From an uncultured Acidobacteriota bacterium (lineage in GTDB: Bacteria > Acidobacteriota > Terriglobia > Terriglobales > Acidobacteriaceae): a stretch of 64,000 nucleotides of DNA. The stretch is from the NCBI GenBank assembly GCA_903873705.1, contig CAIQPK010000050.1:1-64000 (forward strand), written 5' to 3'. The notes under the pieces were generated by a model, which was not told where the DNA came from, made no database searches, and worked only from the letters and a program-made list of their open reading frames with translations. The translations under genes and the position numbers were made by a program. Below, one piece after another: positions 16,475 through 25,331 of the stretch; position 1 is the first letter of the stretch; every line of letters starts with the position of its first letter.

Positions 16475-18249
16475 TGACCACGAACGGCTGGCTTCAAATC
16501 GCACTGTACTTTCTTGTCCTGCTGGCGCTGACCAAGCCCATGGGCTCCTATCTGACTCTCGTGTTCGACCGCCGCCGCACGTGGCTCGACCCGGTGCTCA
16601 ATCCGATTGAGCGCGTTGTCTATCGCCTCACAGGCATCGACGCCGACGAAGAGATGCGATGGACGCAGTACCTGGCCGCGATGCTGATCTTCAGTGCCGC
16701 AACGCTGCTGCTTACCTACATCGTCGAGCGCGCGCAGGCCGTTCTTCCATTCAATCCGCAGCACCTGCCAGGTGTTGAGCCGTGGCTCGCGTGGAATACC
16801 GCCGTCTCGTTTACCACCAACACTAACTGGCAGGCCTACACGCCAGAAACGACCATGAGTTACTTCACGCAGATGTTTGGCCTGGCCACGCACAACTTCT
16901 GGTCAGCGGCCGTTGGCCTCGCGCTTGCCGTCGCCTTCATTCGCGGCATCTCGCGTCGCGAAATGAAGACTCTTGGCAGCTTCTGGGTCGACATGACGCG
17001 CGGCATCCTCTGGGTGCTCGCGCCCATCTCCATCGTCTTCGCCCTGGCGCTCGTTTCGCAGGGTGTCGTGCAGAACCTCCGCTCCTATGACACGGCAAAG
17101 GTTGTCGAGGCGCAGAAATCAACCACGACAGGCGCAGACGGAAAATCCTCAACGACAATCATCTCCACGCAAACCATCGCTCAGGGACCGGTTGCTTCGC
17201 AGGAAGCCATTAAGATGCTCGGTACCAACGGCGGCGGCTTCTTCAACGCCAATAGCGCGCACCCGTTCGAAAACCCAACGCCTTTCTCCAACTTCCTGCA
17301 GATGCTTTCGATTTTCCTGATCCCTGCCGGCCTCACCGTCATGCTCGGACAGATGACCAGTTCGCCGAAGCACGGTTGGGCGGTCTTCGCGGCAATGGCG
17401 ATCCTGTGGTTCGGCGGAGTCGCGGCATGCTACTGGGCGGAGTCGCACGCCACTCCCGTCCTCGCCGCAACCAGCTCCCAGGTCTCGCCCCTGCAGAGCG
17501 GCGGCAACATGGAGGGCAAGGAAACCCGCTTCGGCATCGCCAACTCAACGCTCTTCGCCACGATCACCACCGACGCCAGTTGCGGCGCCGTCAACGCCAT
17601 GCACGACTCCTTCACCCCGCTCGGCGGCATGATTCCCATGGTGAACATCCTGCTCGGGGAGATCGTCTTCGGCGGTGTCGGCGCAGGCATGTACGGCATG
17701 CTGATCTTCGTCATCGTTGCCGTCTTCATAGCGGGGCTGATGGTCGGCCGGACGCCAGAGTACCTCGGCAAGAAGATCGAAGCCTACGACATACAGATGG
17801 CGATGCTTTATCTGCTGATCTTTCCGCTCATCATCAAGGGCTTTACCGCCATCGCGGTCCTGGCGCCCACTTTCGGTTTATCGAGCCTCACCAACCACGG
17901 CCCGCACGGGCTCTCGGAGATCCTCTACGCTTACACCTCGGCGACCGGCAACAACGGCTCTGCCTTCGCAGGCCTGAACGCGAACACGCATTGGTACAAC
18001 GCCTCGCTAGGTGTCGCGATGTTTGCAGGGCGCTTCCTGATGTTGATTCCGATGCTGGCGATCGCGGGCAATCTCGCCGCGAAGAAGAGCGTGCCGGCGA
18101 CAGCGGGAACGTTTCCCGTCACCACGCCGCTCTTCACCACGCTGCTCACCGGCGTCATCCTCATTGTCGGCGCGCTCACCTTCTTCCCCGTGCTTTCACT
18201 CGGCCCTGTGCTTGAGCATCTGCTCATGCGCGCCGGCCAAAGCTTCTAG
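16474..18249 (+). CDS. kdpA: Potassium-transporting ATPase subunit KdpA
   Basis: A 591-residue polytopic membrane protein that forms the K+-selective channel-like subunit. Family landmarks are [16 protein letters not shown], the strongly conserved [21 protein letters not shown] (about 249-269), [19 protein letters not shown] and [12 protein letters not shown], which carry the selectivity-filter loops. Length is close to the usual 560-600. It begins with an ATG overlapping the kdpF stop and is followed 13 bases later by kdpB. It is induced through KdpE at low external K+, by homology. Confidence 0.97.
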   Translation: MTTNGWLQIALYFLVLLALTKPMGSYLTLVFDRRRTWLDPVLNPIERVVYRLTGIDADEEMRWTQYLAAMLIFSAATLLLTYIVERAQAVLPFNPQHLPGVEPWLAWNTAVSFTTNTNWQAYTPETTMSYFTQMFGLATHNFWSAAVGLALAVAFIRGISRREMKTLGSFWVDMTRGILWVLAPISIVFALALVSQGVVQNLRSYDTAKVVEAQKSTTTGADGKSSTTIISTQTIAQGPVASQEAIKMLGTNGGGFFNANSAHPFENPTPFSNFLQMLSIFLIPAGLTVMLGQMTSSPKHGWAVFAAMAILWFGGVAACYWAESHATPVLAATSSQVSPLQSGGNMEGKETRFGIANSTLFATITTDASCGAVNAMHDSFTPLGGMIPMVNILLGEIVFGGVGAGMYGMLIFVIVAVFIAGLMVGRTPEYLGKKIEAYDIQMAMLYLLIFPLIIKGFTAIAVLAPTFGLSSLTNHGPHGLSEILYAYTSATGNNGSAFAGLNANTHWYNASLGVAMFAGRFLMLIPMLAIAGNLAAKKSVPATAGTFPVTTPLFTTLLTGVILIVGALTFFPVLSLGPVLEHLLMRAGQSF

Positions 18250-18262
18250 TCAGGAGACTCAG

Positions 18263-20308
18263 ATGTCTACGTTTGAAAACAAGAATCGGCGCTCATTGCT
18301 CGACCCGCAGATCATGCGCCGCGCCTCGGTCGACGCCCTGCTGAAGCTCAACCCAAAGTCCATGATGAAGAACCCGGTCATGTTCGTCGTGGAAGTCGGC
18401 AGCGTACTCACCACCGTGATGCTGCTGCGCGATAGCTTGCGCCACCAGGGCCACTTCGGCTTCGATCTACAGATCACGCTGTGGCTGTGGTTCACTGTGC
18501 TCTTCGCCAACTTCGCCGAAGCCATGGCCGAAGGCCGCGGCAAGGCCCAGGCTGACGCCCTGCGCCGCGCAAAATCGGAAACCACCGCTTATCGCATCGG
18601 CAAGAATGGCCTTGAAGAAATCCCGAGCTCTCAGTTGCGCGCGGGAGACGTGGTCCGAGTCGTTGCCGGCCAAATGATACCGGGCGATGGCGATGTCATT
18701 GAAGGCGTCGCCTCGGTCGACGAGTCCGCCATCACCGGCGAATCTGCACCGGTGATACGGGAAGCCGGGGGCGACCGCTCGTCTGTCACTGGAGGGACGC
18801 GAGTGTTGTCGGACGTGATCACCATCCGGATCACGTCCAACCCCGGCGAAACTTTTATCGACCGCATGATCGCGCTCGTTGAAGGCGCCGAACGCCAGAA
18901 GACTCCGAACGAGATCGCGCTCAACATCCTGCTCGCAGGCCTCACCATCATCTTCCTGCTCGCCGTGGTCACGCTGCAGCCGTTCGCTATCTACTCCGGC
19001 GCACCGCAGACAGCCTTCGTGCTGATCTCGCTGCTCGTCTGCCTCATCCCCACCACGATCGGCGGTCTGCTCTCGGCCATCGGCATCGCAGGCATGGACC
19101 GCCTGGTGCAGCACAATGTTCTCGCCACTTCCGGCCGCGCTGTTGAAGCCGCTGGCGACGTCAACACGCTGCTGCTCGACAAGACCGGCACCATCACCAT
19201 GGGCAACCGCCAGGCATCGGAGTTCGTTCCCGCTCCCGGCGTCTCCAGCGACCAACTCGCCGACGCCGCACAGCTTTCCTCGCTGCCCGACGAAACGCCC
19301 GAAGGGCGTTCCATCGTCGTACTCGCCAAAGAACGCTACGGCCTCCGCGGCCGCGAGTTTGCGGAGCTCAACGCGCAATTCATTCCCTTCAGCGCCACCA
19401 CGCGTATGTCGGGCCTCGACATGGACGGCCGCAGCATCCGTAAGGGCGCGGTCGACGCCATTGCTGCTTACCTCGTAGAGCTCGGGAGCTCGTTGCCCGC
19501 TGAAGTTCGGGCTGCAGTCGACGTCATCGCACGCAGCGGTGGCACACCGCTAGTCGTGGCTGAAAACGGTCACGCCCTCGGCGTCATTCATCTCAAAGAC
19601 GTCGTCAAAGGCGGCATGAAGGAGCGCTTTGCACAGCTCCGCGCCATGGGCATCCGCACCGTCATGATCACCGGCGACAACCCGCTCACCGCTGCCGCCA
19701 TCGCCCGCGAGGCCGGGCTCGACGACTTTCTCGCCGAAGCCAAGCCGAAGGACAAGATGGACCTCATCCGCCGCGAGCAGGCCGAAGGCAAACTCGTCGC
19801 CATGACCGGTGACGGCACCAACGACGCACCCGCGCTCGCCCAGGCAGACGTAGGCGTCGCCATGAACTCCGGCACCCAGGCCGCCAAGGAAGCCGGCAAC
19901 ATGGTCGATCTCGATTCCGACCCAACCAAGCTGATCGAGATCGTAGCCATCGGCAAGCAGCTGTTGATGACCCGCGGTGCGCTCACCACGTTCTCCATCT
20001 CTAACGATGTGGCCAAATACTTCGCCATCATTCCCGCCATGTTTGCAGGCGTCTTCCCCGTGTTGAACGCGCTCAACGTGATGCACCTGCATAGCCCGGA
20101 GTCGGCGATTCTTTCGGCGGTCATCTTCAACGCGTTGATCATCATTGCGTTGATTCCCCTGGCACTGCGCGGCGTTTCCTACAAGGCGATGTCCGCCGCT
20201 GCGCTGCTGCAGAAAAACCTGCTGGTCTACGGCCTCGGCGGCATCATCGTACCGTTCATCGGAATCAAGGCCATCGACATCATCATCACCGCCATCCACC
20301 TGGCATAA
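18263..20308 (+). CDS. kdpB: Potassium-transporting ATPase ATP-binding subunit KdpB
   Basis: A 681-residue P-type ATPase (class IA) that energises K+ uptake by KdpA. The phosphorylated Asp is D306 in [12 protein letters not shown]. The actuator motif is [11 protein letters not shown], the nucleotide-binding loop includes [10 protein letters not shown], and the hinge motif is [31 protein letters not shown]. The start is the ATG at 18263 with AGGAG 6 bases upstream; the open frame upstream overlaps kdpA and is not used. kdpC follows after 9 bases. Confidence 0.97.
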   Translation: MSTFENKNRRSLLDPQIMRRASVDALLKLNPKSMMKNPVMFVVEVGSVLTTVMLLRDSLRHQGHFGFDLQITLWLWFTVLFANFAEAMAEGRGKAQADALRRAKSETTAYRIGKNGLEEIPSSQLRAGDVVRVVAGQMIPGDGDVIEGVASVDESAITGESAPVIREAGGDRSSVTGGTRVLSDVITIRITSNPGETFIDRMIALVEGAERQKTPNEIALNILLAGLTIIFLLAVVTLQPFAIYSGAPQTAFVLISLLVCLIPTTIGGLLSAIGIAGMDRLVQHNVLATSGRAVEAAGDVNTLLLDKTGTITMGNRQASEFVPAPGVSSDQLADAAQLSSLPDETPEGRSIVVLAKERYGLRGREFAELNAQFIPFSATTRMSGLDMDGRSIRKGAVDAIAAYLVELGSSLPAEVRAAVDVIARSGGTPLVVAENGHALGVIHLKDVVKGGMKERFAQLRAMGIRTVMITGDNPLTAAAIAREAGLDDFLAEAKPKDKMDLIRREQAEGKLVAMTGDGTNDAPALAQADVGVAMNSGTQAAKEAGNMVDLDSDPTKLIEIVAIGKQLLMTRGALTTFSISNDVAKYFAIIPAMFAGVFPVLNALNVMHLHSPESAILSAVIFNALIIIALIPLALRGVSYKAMSAAALLQKNLLVYGLGGIIVPFIGIKAIDIIITAIHLA

Positions 20309-20317
20309 GGGGCTTCT

Positions 20318-20884
20318 ATGAAAAAGCACATCATCACCTCCCTGCTCTACACCGCCATCACCGCTGTCCTGCTGGGTGTCGTCTACCCCCTCGTGGTTAC
20401 GGGCATCGCTCACCTTGCCTTCGCCGACAAGGCGAGCGGTCAGCTCATCCACAACGCCAACGGCGAGGTCGTCGGCTCGAAACTCATCGGCCAGGCCTTC
20501 ACCGGCGCCAACTACTTCCATAGCCGTCCGTCAGCCGCTGGTACCGGCTACGACGCCGGAGCCTCTTCGGGCTCGAACCTCGGACCCACCAGCAAGGCAC
20601 TCGGCGACCGTGTCACTGCCAGCATCGCCACCGAAACCAACGGCACCCCGGTCCCGGTTGATCTGGTGACGGCATCAGCCTCTGGACTCGATCCCGACGT
20701 CTCGCCGGCGGCCGCCTTCTACCAGGTTGCCCGCGTAGCCAAAGAGCGCCGGCTTTCCGAAGACGCCGTACGGCAACTGGTAGCGGACAACATCACGCCG
20801 CGTCAGTTCGGCATTCTGGGCGAGCCGCGCGTGAACGTGCTCAACCTCAACATGAAGCTCGACCTGATGGCGCCCGCGAAATAA
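20318..20884 (+). CDS. kdpC: Potassium-transporting ATPase subunit KdpC
   Basis: A 188-residue protein with one N-terminal TM (SLLYTAITAVLLGVVYPLVVTGI) and a periplasmic domain. The family signatures NGEVVGSKLIGQAF, YFHSRPSAAG, SSGSNLGPT and DLVTASASGLDPDVSP are all visible. It stabilises the complex and aids ATP binding by KdpB. AAGGGG lies about 5 bases before the ATG. It is the last gene of the kdp operon. Confidence 0.96.
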   Translation: MKKHIITSLLYTAITAVLLGVVYPLVVTGIAHLAFADKASGQLIHNANGEVVGSKLIGQAFTGANYFHSRPSAAGTGYDAGASSGSNLGPTSKALGDRVTASIATETNGTPVPVDLVTASASGLDPDVSPAAAFYQVARVAKERRLSEDAVRQLVADNITPRQFGILGEPRVNVLNLNMKLDLMAPAK

Positions 20885-21020
20885 TGAGAGGCCGCGCGAA
20901 CCTAGCGGCTCCGCGGCTTCGCCAATCATGACGTCGTTGTCATCTCCCCGGTGTACGATTGGGCGACAAAATGCGGCGCTGGCCGCCTGTCGCAGTTCAT
21001 CCACCGTTCACGGAGTTTCC

Positions 21021-22055
21021 ATGCACAAACGATCTCTGACCTCCCGCTCGCTCATCGCTACCAGCGCCTTCGCCCTCTGCGGACTCCTCGTCGCCTCCGC
21101 ACATGCGCAATACCAGGTACTCGATCACTGGAAAATCGGCGGTACCGGCGGTTGGGATTATCTACTAGCGGATCCGGGCGCCCATCTGCTTTACGTCACC
21201 CATGGCCCACGTGTCGAAATCGTCGACACCAACACGGGCAAGCCGGCCGGCGCGATCACGGGCATGAAGGGCACGCACGGCATCGCGCTTAACACCGATG
21301 GTAAAACCGGCTACATTTCAGACGGCGGCAGCAATAACGTTCTCGTTTTCGATCGCCACGATTTTCACACCATCACCACGATCCCTACCGGCACCAATCC
21401 CGACGGCATTCTGTTTGAGCCTGTAACAAAAACCGTATGGGCCTTCAACGGCCGTAGCAATGACGCCACGGTGATTGATACGGCGACCAACAAAGTTGTC
21501 GCTACGATCAAGCTTCCCGGCAAGTCCGAATTCCCTGCTGCGGACGGCAAGGGCTTCATCTACGACAACATTGAAAACGTAAACTCCATCGTCAAGCTCG
21601 ATGCGAATGCAAAAACGCTGGTCGGCACATGGAAGCTCACCGACTGTGAATCGCCTTCGGGTCTCGCCATCGATCAGGAACATCGCAAGCTGTTCGCCGT
21701 TTGCGACGGCAAGAAGATGGGCATCGTCGATATAGACTCAGGCAAGCAGATTGCCTCAGCCGCAATCGGCGACGGCCCTGATGCTGCCGGATTCAGCGGG
21801 AAGTATCAGCTCGCCTTCGCCTCCGCTGGCGATGGCAACCTGTCCGTCGTCGATACGGCCCACGGCTACAAGACGGTGCAGAACGTAGCCGTTCCCAAGC
21901 GCGCCCGCACCATGGCCTACGACGCCGGAACAGATCGCGTTTACTTGGTCTCCGCAACCTTCGGCCCGACGCCAGCGCCCACCGCCGAAGCACCCCGTCC
22001 ACGCCCCGTAGCCGAACCCGACACGTTCAACGTGATCGTCGTCGGACGTAAATAA
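21021..22055 (+). CDS. Secreted YVTN-type beta-propeller protein
   Basis: A 344-residue exported protein. The signal peptide (LIATSAFALCGLLVASAHAQ) is followed by repeated beta-propeller blades with the YVTN/NHL-like pattern: VEIVDTNTGKPAGAI, VLVFDRHDFHTITTI, ATVIDTATNKVVATIKL, MGIVDIDSGKQIASAAI and LSVVDTAHGYKTVQNVAV. The tail is Pro/Ala-rich. Such proteins are periplasmic or surface propellers of varied, mostly unknown function. ATG 21021 has CGGAG 5 bases upstream; earlier in-frame codons lack an RBS. A strong terminator follows at 22072. Confidence 0.78.
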   Translation: MHKRSLTSRSLIATSAFALCGLLVASAHAQYQVLDHWKIGGTGGWDYLLADPGAHLLYVTHGPRVEIVDTNTGKPAGAITGMKGTHGIALNTDGKTGYISDGGSNNVLVFDRHDFHTITTIPTGTNPDGILFEPVTKTVWAFNGRSNDATVIDTATNKVVATIKLPGKSEFPAADGKGFIYDNIENVNSIVKLDANAKTLVGTWKLTDCESPSGLAIDQEHRKLFAVCDGKKMGIVDIDSGKQIASAAIGDGPDAAGFSGKYQLAFASAGDGNLSVVDTAHGYKTVQNVAVPKRARTMAYDAGTDRVYLVSATFGPTPAPTAEAPRPRPVAEPDTFNVIVVGRK

Positions 22056-22071
22056 ATGGGTAACAACCTGA

Positions 22072-22103
22072 GCAAAGGCCCGCCATCTTCGGCGGGCCTT
22101 TGC
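22072..22103. terminator. Bidirectional intrinsic terminator
   Basis: A perfect 13-bp stem GCAAAGGCCCGCC (22072-22084) with loop ATCTTC and the complementary arm at 22091-22103, followed by TGTCTTC. It sits between the convergent beta-propeller gene (ends 22055) and the M20 gene (ends 22126), and can serve both. Confidence 0.88.
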
Positions 22104-22125
22104 TGTCTTCTAGCGCATTCCAGGC

Positions 22126-23178
22126 TCACTCAGCCAGTAGGCGCTTCGCCAACTGGACGTAAAGCTCCACGCACTCCAGCAACTCGCTCTTGCGAATCTT
22201 CTCGTCGGGCGTGTGCGCCACATGGATGCTCCCTGGCCCGAGCAGAAACGGCTCTCCCCAATTATTCAGTGACGGAATATCCGTCGTGAACTTTGCCACC
22301 ATCGTTGGCAGCCCCGGCACTTCGCGCATTTGCACAAACGGCAGTTCCAGCGAGAACTCCACGTCAGCACGACCGGCCACGGCGGCAACGATCGCGGCGC
22401 GCGTCTCGGCCGCCGGTCCAACCAATCGAATCAAGAGGTGCGCTTCAGCTTTGTCGGCGATGACGTTCGGCGCGCGACCACCCTGGATCAGGCCAACGTT
22501 CAACGTCGACTCCCCGATCCCTTCCACCACCGGCAACGGCAGCGCCTGCACATCGTGCAGGGCGGCCAGTAGCTTGTCGATGGCGGACTCCCCGAGCTCC
22601 GGATAGGCCGAGTGTGCCATTCTGCCGTGCGCTCGCAACTCCACACGCAGACAGCCCTTCGACGCCAGTGCGAGCCGGTTGTCGGTCGGCTCGCCATTGA
22701 TCAGAAAGCGTGATCCCCTTGCGTTCTCATTAGCGACTTTGGCTCCGGCAGAGTCGCGCTCTTCGCCGACGACGAACAGCAGACCGACTTTGCCGCCCGC
22801 TGCGGTAACTCGTTCCGCCGCCGCAATCTGCGCTGCGATGATGCCCTTGGCATCGCACGTCCCACGCCCATACAAAAATTCGTCGTCTTCCCGGCAGGGG
22901 CCGAGAAACGGCGGCACCGTGTCCATGTGGGTCGAAAATACCAGGTCTGGCGTCACACCCGCGGCGCAAGCGTAAACATTGAAGCGTGGTCCTGTGCCGC
23001 CACCGGGGGTCTTGGCGGGATCGGGCTGAGGCACGGGCTGGCGCTCTATTTCGTATCCCTGGGCTGCCAGAAACTCGGCGAGAAACTCGCCGGCCGGTGC
23101 CTCGTGGTAGGTGGTCGACTCGATATCGACCAGTTGCCGGGTAAGTTGGATCGGATCGATGGGCATCGGCTCCAGCAT
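22126..23178 (-). CDS. M20-family metallopeptidase/deacylase (ArgE/DapE type)
   Basis: A 350-residue di-zinc M20 hydrolase. Metal and catalytic residues are visible in FSTHMDTVPP (His, Asp), GRGTCDAKG (Asp), VVGEERDSAG (Glu pair), INGEPTDN, the dimerisation-domain His in RMAHSAYPELGES and the C-terminal HVAHTPDEKI. ArgE, DapE and carboxypeptidases share this pattern, and context does not tell them apart. It is monocistronic, divergent from the alpha/beta hydrolase 53 bases away. ATGs at 23178 and 23166 are both possible; GGAG is only 3 bases from the second, and a GAGGG lies about 10 from the first. Confidence 0.8.
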   Translation of the reverse strand: MLEPMPIDPIQLTRQLVDIESTTYHEAPAGEFLAEFLAAQGYEIERQPVPQPDPAKTPGGGTGPRFNVYACAAGVTPDLVFSTHMDTVPPFLGPCREDDEFLYGRGTCDAKGIIAAQIAAAERVTAAGGKVGLLFVVGEERDSAGAKVANENARGSRFLINGEPTDNRLALASKGCLRVELRAHGRMAHSAYPELGESAIDKLLAALHDVQALPLPVVEGIGESTLNVGLIQGGRAPNVIADKAEAHLLIRLVGPAAETRAAIVAAVAGRADVEFSLELPFVQMREVPGLPTMVAKFTTDIPSLNNWGEPFLLGPGSIHVAHTPDEKIRKSELLECVELYVQLAKRLLAE

Positions 23179-23231
23179 AACGCGTCGCCCTCTGAATCTC
23201 CTCCCGGCGCGCCGAACGTTACACTGGGGCC

Positions 23232-23933
23232 ATGTCCGAGGCCGTTCCCTTCCGCTCCCATGTGCAGTCCGTCGACGACCTCCGCGGCCCCGCTGGCAAG
23301 CTTGAAGCCCTGCTCAATACCGGTTCCAGCGATGCGCTGTACGCGGCCATCGTCGCGCATCCGCATCCGCCCAGCGGTGGAACCATGCACACCAAGGCCG
23401 TCTATCACGCGGCCAAAGCCTTCTCCCACTTCGGACTGCCTGTCCTCCGGTTCAACTTCCGCAGCGCGGGGCTCAGCGAAGGCGCCCACGATGAAGGCCG
23501 CGGCGAAGTGGACGACGTCCGCGCCGGGCTCGACTGGCTTGATCGACAATTTGGGCTGCCGATCCTGTTCGCCGGCTTTTCCTTCGGCTCCAACGTCGGG
23601 CTGCGAGCCTGCTGCGGCGATGCTCGAGTTCGCGGCCTCGTCGGGCTCGGGCTGCCGGTGCGGGCTGCCGGGCGGGACTACACCTATGGGTTCCTGCCCA
23701 ACTGCGGCGCGCCGAAGCTGTTTGTGTCGGGCGACCACGATGAGTTCAGCCCGCGCGGGGTGCTGGAGTCGGTGATGGTCGCCGCGCCTGAACCGAAGCG
23801 GATCGTGTGGATCGAGGGCGCTGACCACTTCTTTGCGGGCATCGCCGGGTCGCCGGGGTCGAAGCTGGAGCCGATGCAGCTGGCGGTCCGGCAGTGGGTG
23901 GGCGATACGTTTGGGCTGGCGCCGCCGGTCTGA
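23232..23933 (+). CDS. Alpha/beta hydrolase, COG2945-like
   Basis: A 233-residue cytoplasmic alpha/beta hydrolase. Features are AAIVAHPHPPSGGTMHTKAV near the N-terminus, VLRFNFRSAGLSEG, the nucleophile elbow FAGFSFGSNVG (Ser), FVSGDHDEFSP (acid) and EGADHFFAG (His). The set and length match the predicted alpha/beta hydrolases of COG2945, whose natural substrates are unknown. It stands alone, divergent from the M20 gene; an inverted-repeat terminator lies 130 bases downstream. Confidence 0.8.
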   Translation: MSEAVPFRSHVQSVDDLRGPAGKLEALLNTGSSDALYAAIVAHPHPPSGGTMHTKAVYHAAKAFSHFGLPVLRFNFRSAGLSEGAHDEGRGEVDDVRAGLDWLDRQFGLPILFAGFSFGSNVGLRACCGDARVRGLVGLGLPVRAAGRDYTYGFLPNCGAPKLFVSGDHDEFSPRGVLESVMVAAPEPKRIVWIEGADHFFAGIAGSPGSKLEPMQLAVRQWVGDTFGLAPPV

Positions 23934-24065
23934 GGCTCCCACCACTCCCCCTGGACTTCCGGCGTAAAGTCTTGTCAACAAACACCTCATCGGGGTGACC
24001 AAGGGTTGAAAGTACGGGAGACCTTTCCCTGGGTATGGCCGGTGAGCGCATTTTTGCGCAAAAAA

Positions 24066-24091
24066 GGAGCCCGGCTGCTCGGCCGGGCTCC
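24066..24091 (-). terminator. Intrinsic terminator for the minus-strand hydrolase gene
   Basis: Stem GGAGCCCGGC (24066-24075), loop TGCTCG, arm GCCGGGCTCC (24082-24091). On the minus strand the stem is followed by TTTTTTGCGC, a strong U-tract, so it mainly terminates the gene ending at 24120. On the plus strand AGCTCTCAGTTTTAG follows, so it may also stop readthrough from 23933. Confidence 0.88.
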
Positions 24092-24119
24092 AGCTCTCAG
24101 TTTTAGATTATACCCTCTG

Positions 24120-25085
24120 TCAATAGGGCTTGGGAGGCGCTACCCGTCCAGTGTCTTTCCAAATCAGCCAGGTTCGTATCAAGCTCCCGCATCCCTGCGG
24201 GTCTTCGTCATTGGGCAGGTGGCCGATGCCGGGAAGGGTGAAGTGTTGCCACTGCTTCAGACACGGATGGAGTTCTTCGGCTGTCGAAAGCGGGACGACG
24301 GGATCACTGTCACCCCATAGAAATAACGTGGGTGCGGCAATTGGGTTGGCGGTCATCTGCTTGCGGAGAGCCTCCATGTCGTCGTTCCAGGTGCGGATGA
24401 GGCGGAGGGTGTTACGCGCCGTTTCCGGATGTCCCAGGCTGGCGCGGTAGGGGCGGAAATCGATGACGGCGCGTCGTCCCCGCGCGCCCAGGAGACGCCT
24501 GAAGCCTATGCCCTGCATAGGGGTGGGGAAGAAGCGGAAGGTACGAGCGACCAGACTGCCTGCCCAGGAGTTATAGAAAGCGATAAGCGGGCGTTCGCGG
24601 TAGAGGAAGGGGTGGGCCGGACACATCAGGATGAGCCCGGAGAGGGTGCCGGGGAGGGACGCCGCAATTTGTAGCGCAATGGCCCCGCCGTGAGAGTGGC
24701 CGAGCAGAATAACGTCTTCGAGGCCGATGGCAGCGGCAAAATCGCACACCAACCGCGCAAGCCCGCTGAGGGTGAGGTCGGAAGGGGTTGAACGGCCGGG
24801 TTCATCGCGGCCAGGAAGGTCCAGGGCTACGATGCGGCGGTTCTGAGGGAGTTCGCGGATCAGTGCGGCGAAGGTTTCGCCCGAGGCGATGAGTCCGTGG
24901 AGCAAGAGGATGGGGCTCGCCCCTTCCCCGGCAGCCGACGGCCTTTCGAGGTAAGAAAGCCGTACGCGATCGATGACGACCTGATGCCGTACCAGCGGCG
25001 GAGCTGGCGGCGGCAATCCCGCGCCGGCACCCCCATCTTCGCCGGGGGAGGCCACTACCGGGATGGCCGATGGGTTAGACAGCAT
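24120..25085 (-). CDS. Alpha/beta fold hydrolase
   Basis: A 321-residue hydrolase of the epoxide-hydrolase/lipase-like alpha/beta superfamily. An ILLLHGLIASGETFAALI oxyanion motif is followed by ALDLPGRDEPGRS, nucleophile elbow ILLGHSHGGAIAL (Ser), LFLWGDSDPVVP (acid) and PGIGHLPNDEDP (His). The first 30 residues are Pro/Gly/Ala-rich and probably disordered. No signal peptide is evident and the substrate is unknown. Start ATG at 25085; the AGGGG directly before it is too close for a normal RBS, so an internal start is possible. Confidence 0.78.
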   Translation of the reverse strand: MLSNPSAIPVVASPGEDGGAGAGLPPPAPPLVRHQVVIDRVRLSYLERPSAAGEGASPILLLHGLIASGETFAALIRELPQNRRIVALDLPGRDEPGRSTPSDLTLSGLARLVCDFAAAIGLEDVILLGHSHGGAIALQIAASLPGTLSGLILMCPAHPFLYRERPLIAFYNSWAGSLVARTFRFFPTPMQGIGFRRLLGARGRRAVIDFRPYRASLGHPETARNTLRLIRTWNDDMEALRKQMTANPIAAPTLFLWGDSDPVVPLSTAEELHPCLKQWQHFTLPGIGHLPNDEDPQGCGSLIRTWLIWKDTGRVAPPKPY

Positions 25086-25264
25086 CCCCTGAGTTTCGCC
25101 GTCGCAGCAGGCGGGGTCAAGGCGGGCGAAATTGTGACGATCACCGTCCTGGCCGGTAATTTCCGCATAAATAGCAATCTATAATTTCGTATACGCCTAT
25201 GAATTCCTGCATCTCACAAGGACATACGCAAAAGAAAGCCCCGTAAACGGTGCACCTGATGGTT

Positions 25265-25280
25265 TGGCACTCGATGTGCA
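25265..25280 (+). promoter_or_regulatory. Sigma-54-like (-24/-12) promoter
   Basis: TGGCAC (25265-25270), five bases, then GTGCA (25276-25280). The GG and GC doublets are exactly 10 bases apart, as RpoN promoters require; the -12 box has one mismatch to TTGCA. The predicted start near 25291 gives a 40-base leader to the kinase gene. The downstream operon encodes a sigma-54 activator, so autoregulation is plausible. A TATAAT at 25180-25185 has no good -35. Confidence 0.5.
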
Positions 25281-25331
25281 CTAATTAGCCCTTGTAACTG
25301 CCGTTTTACGGTTCTGCGCTGAGGCACCTGC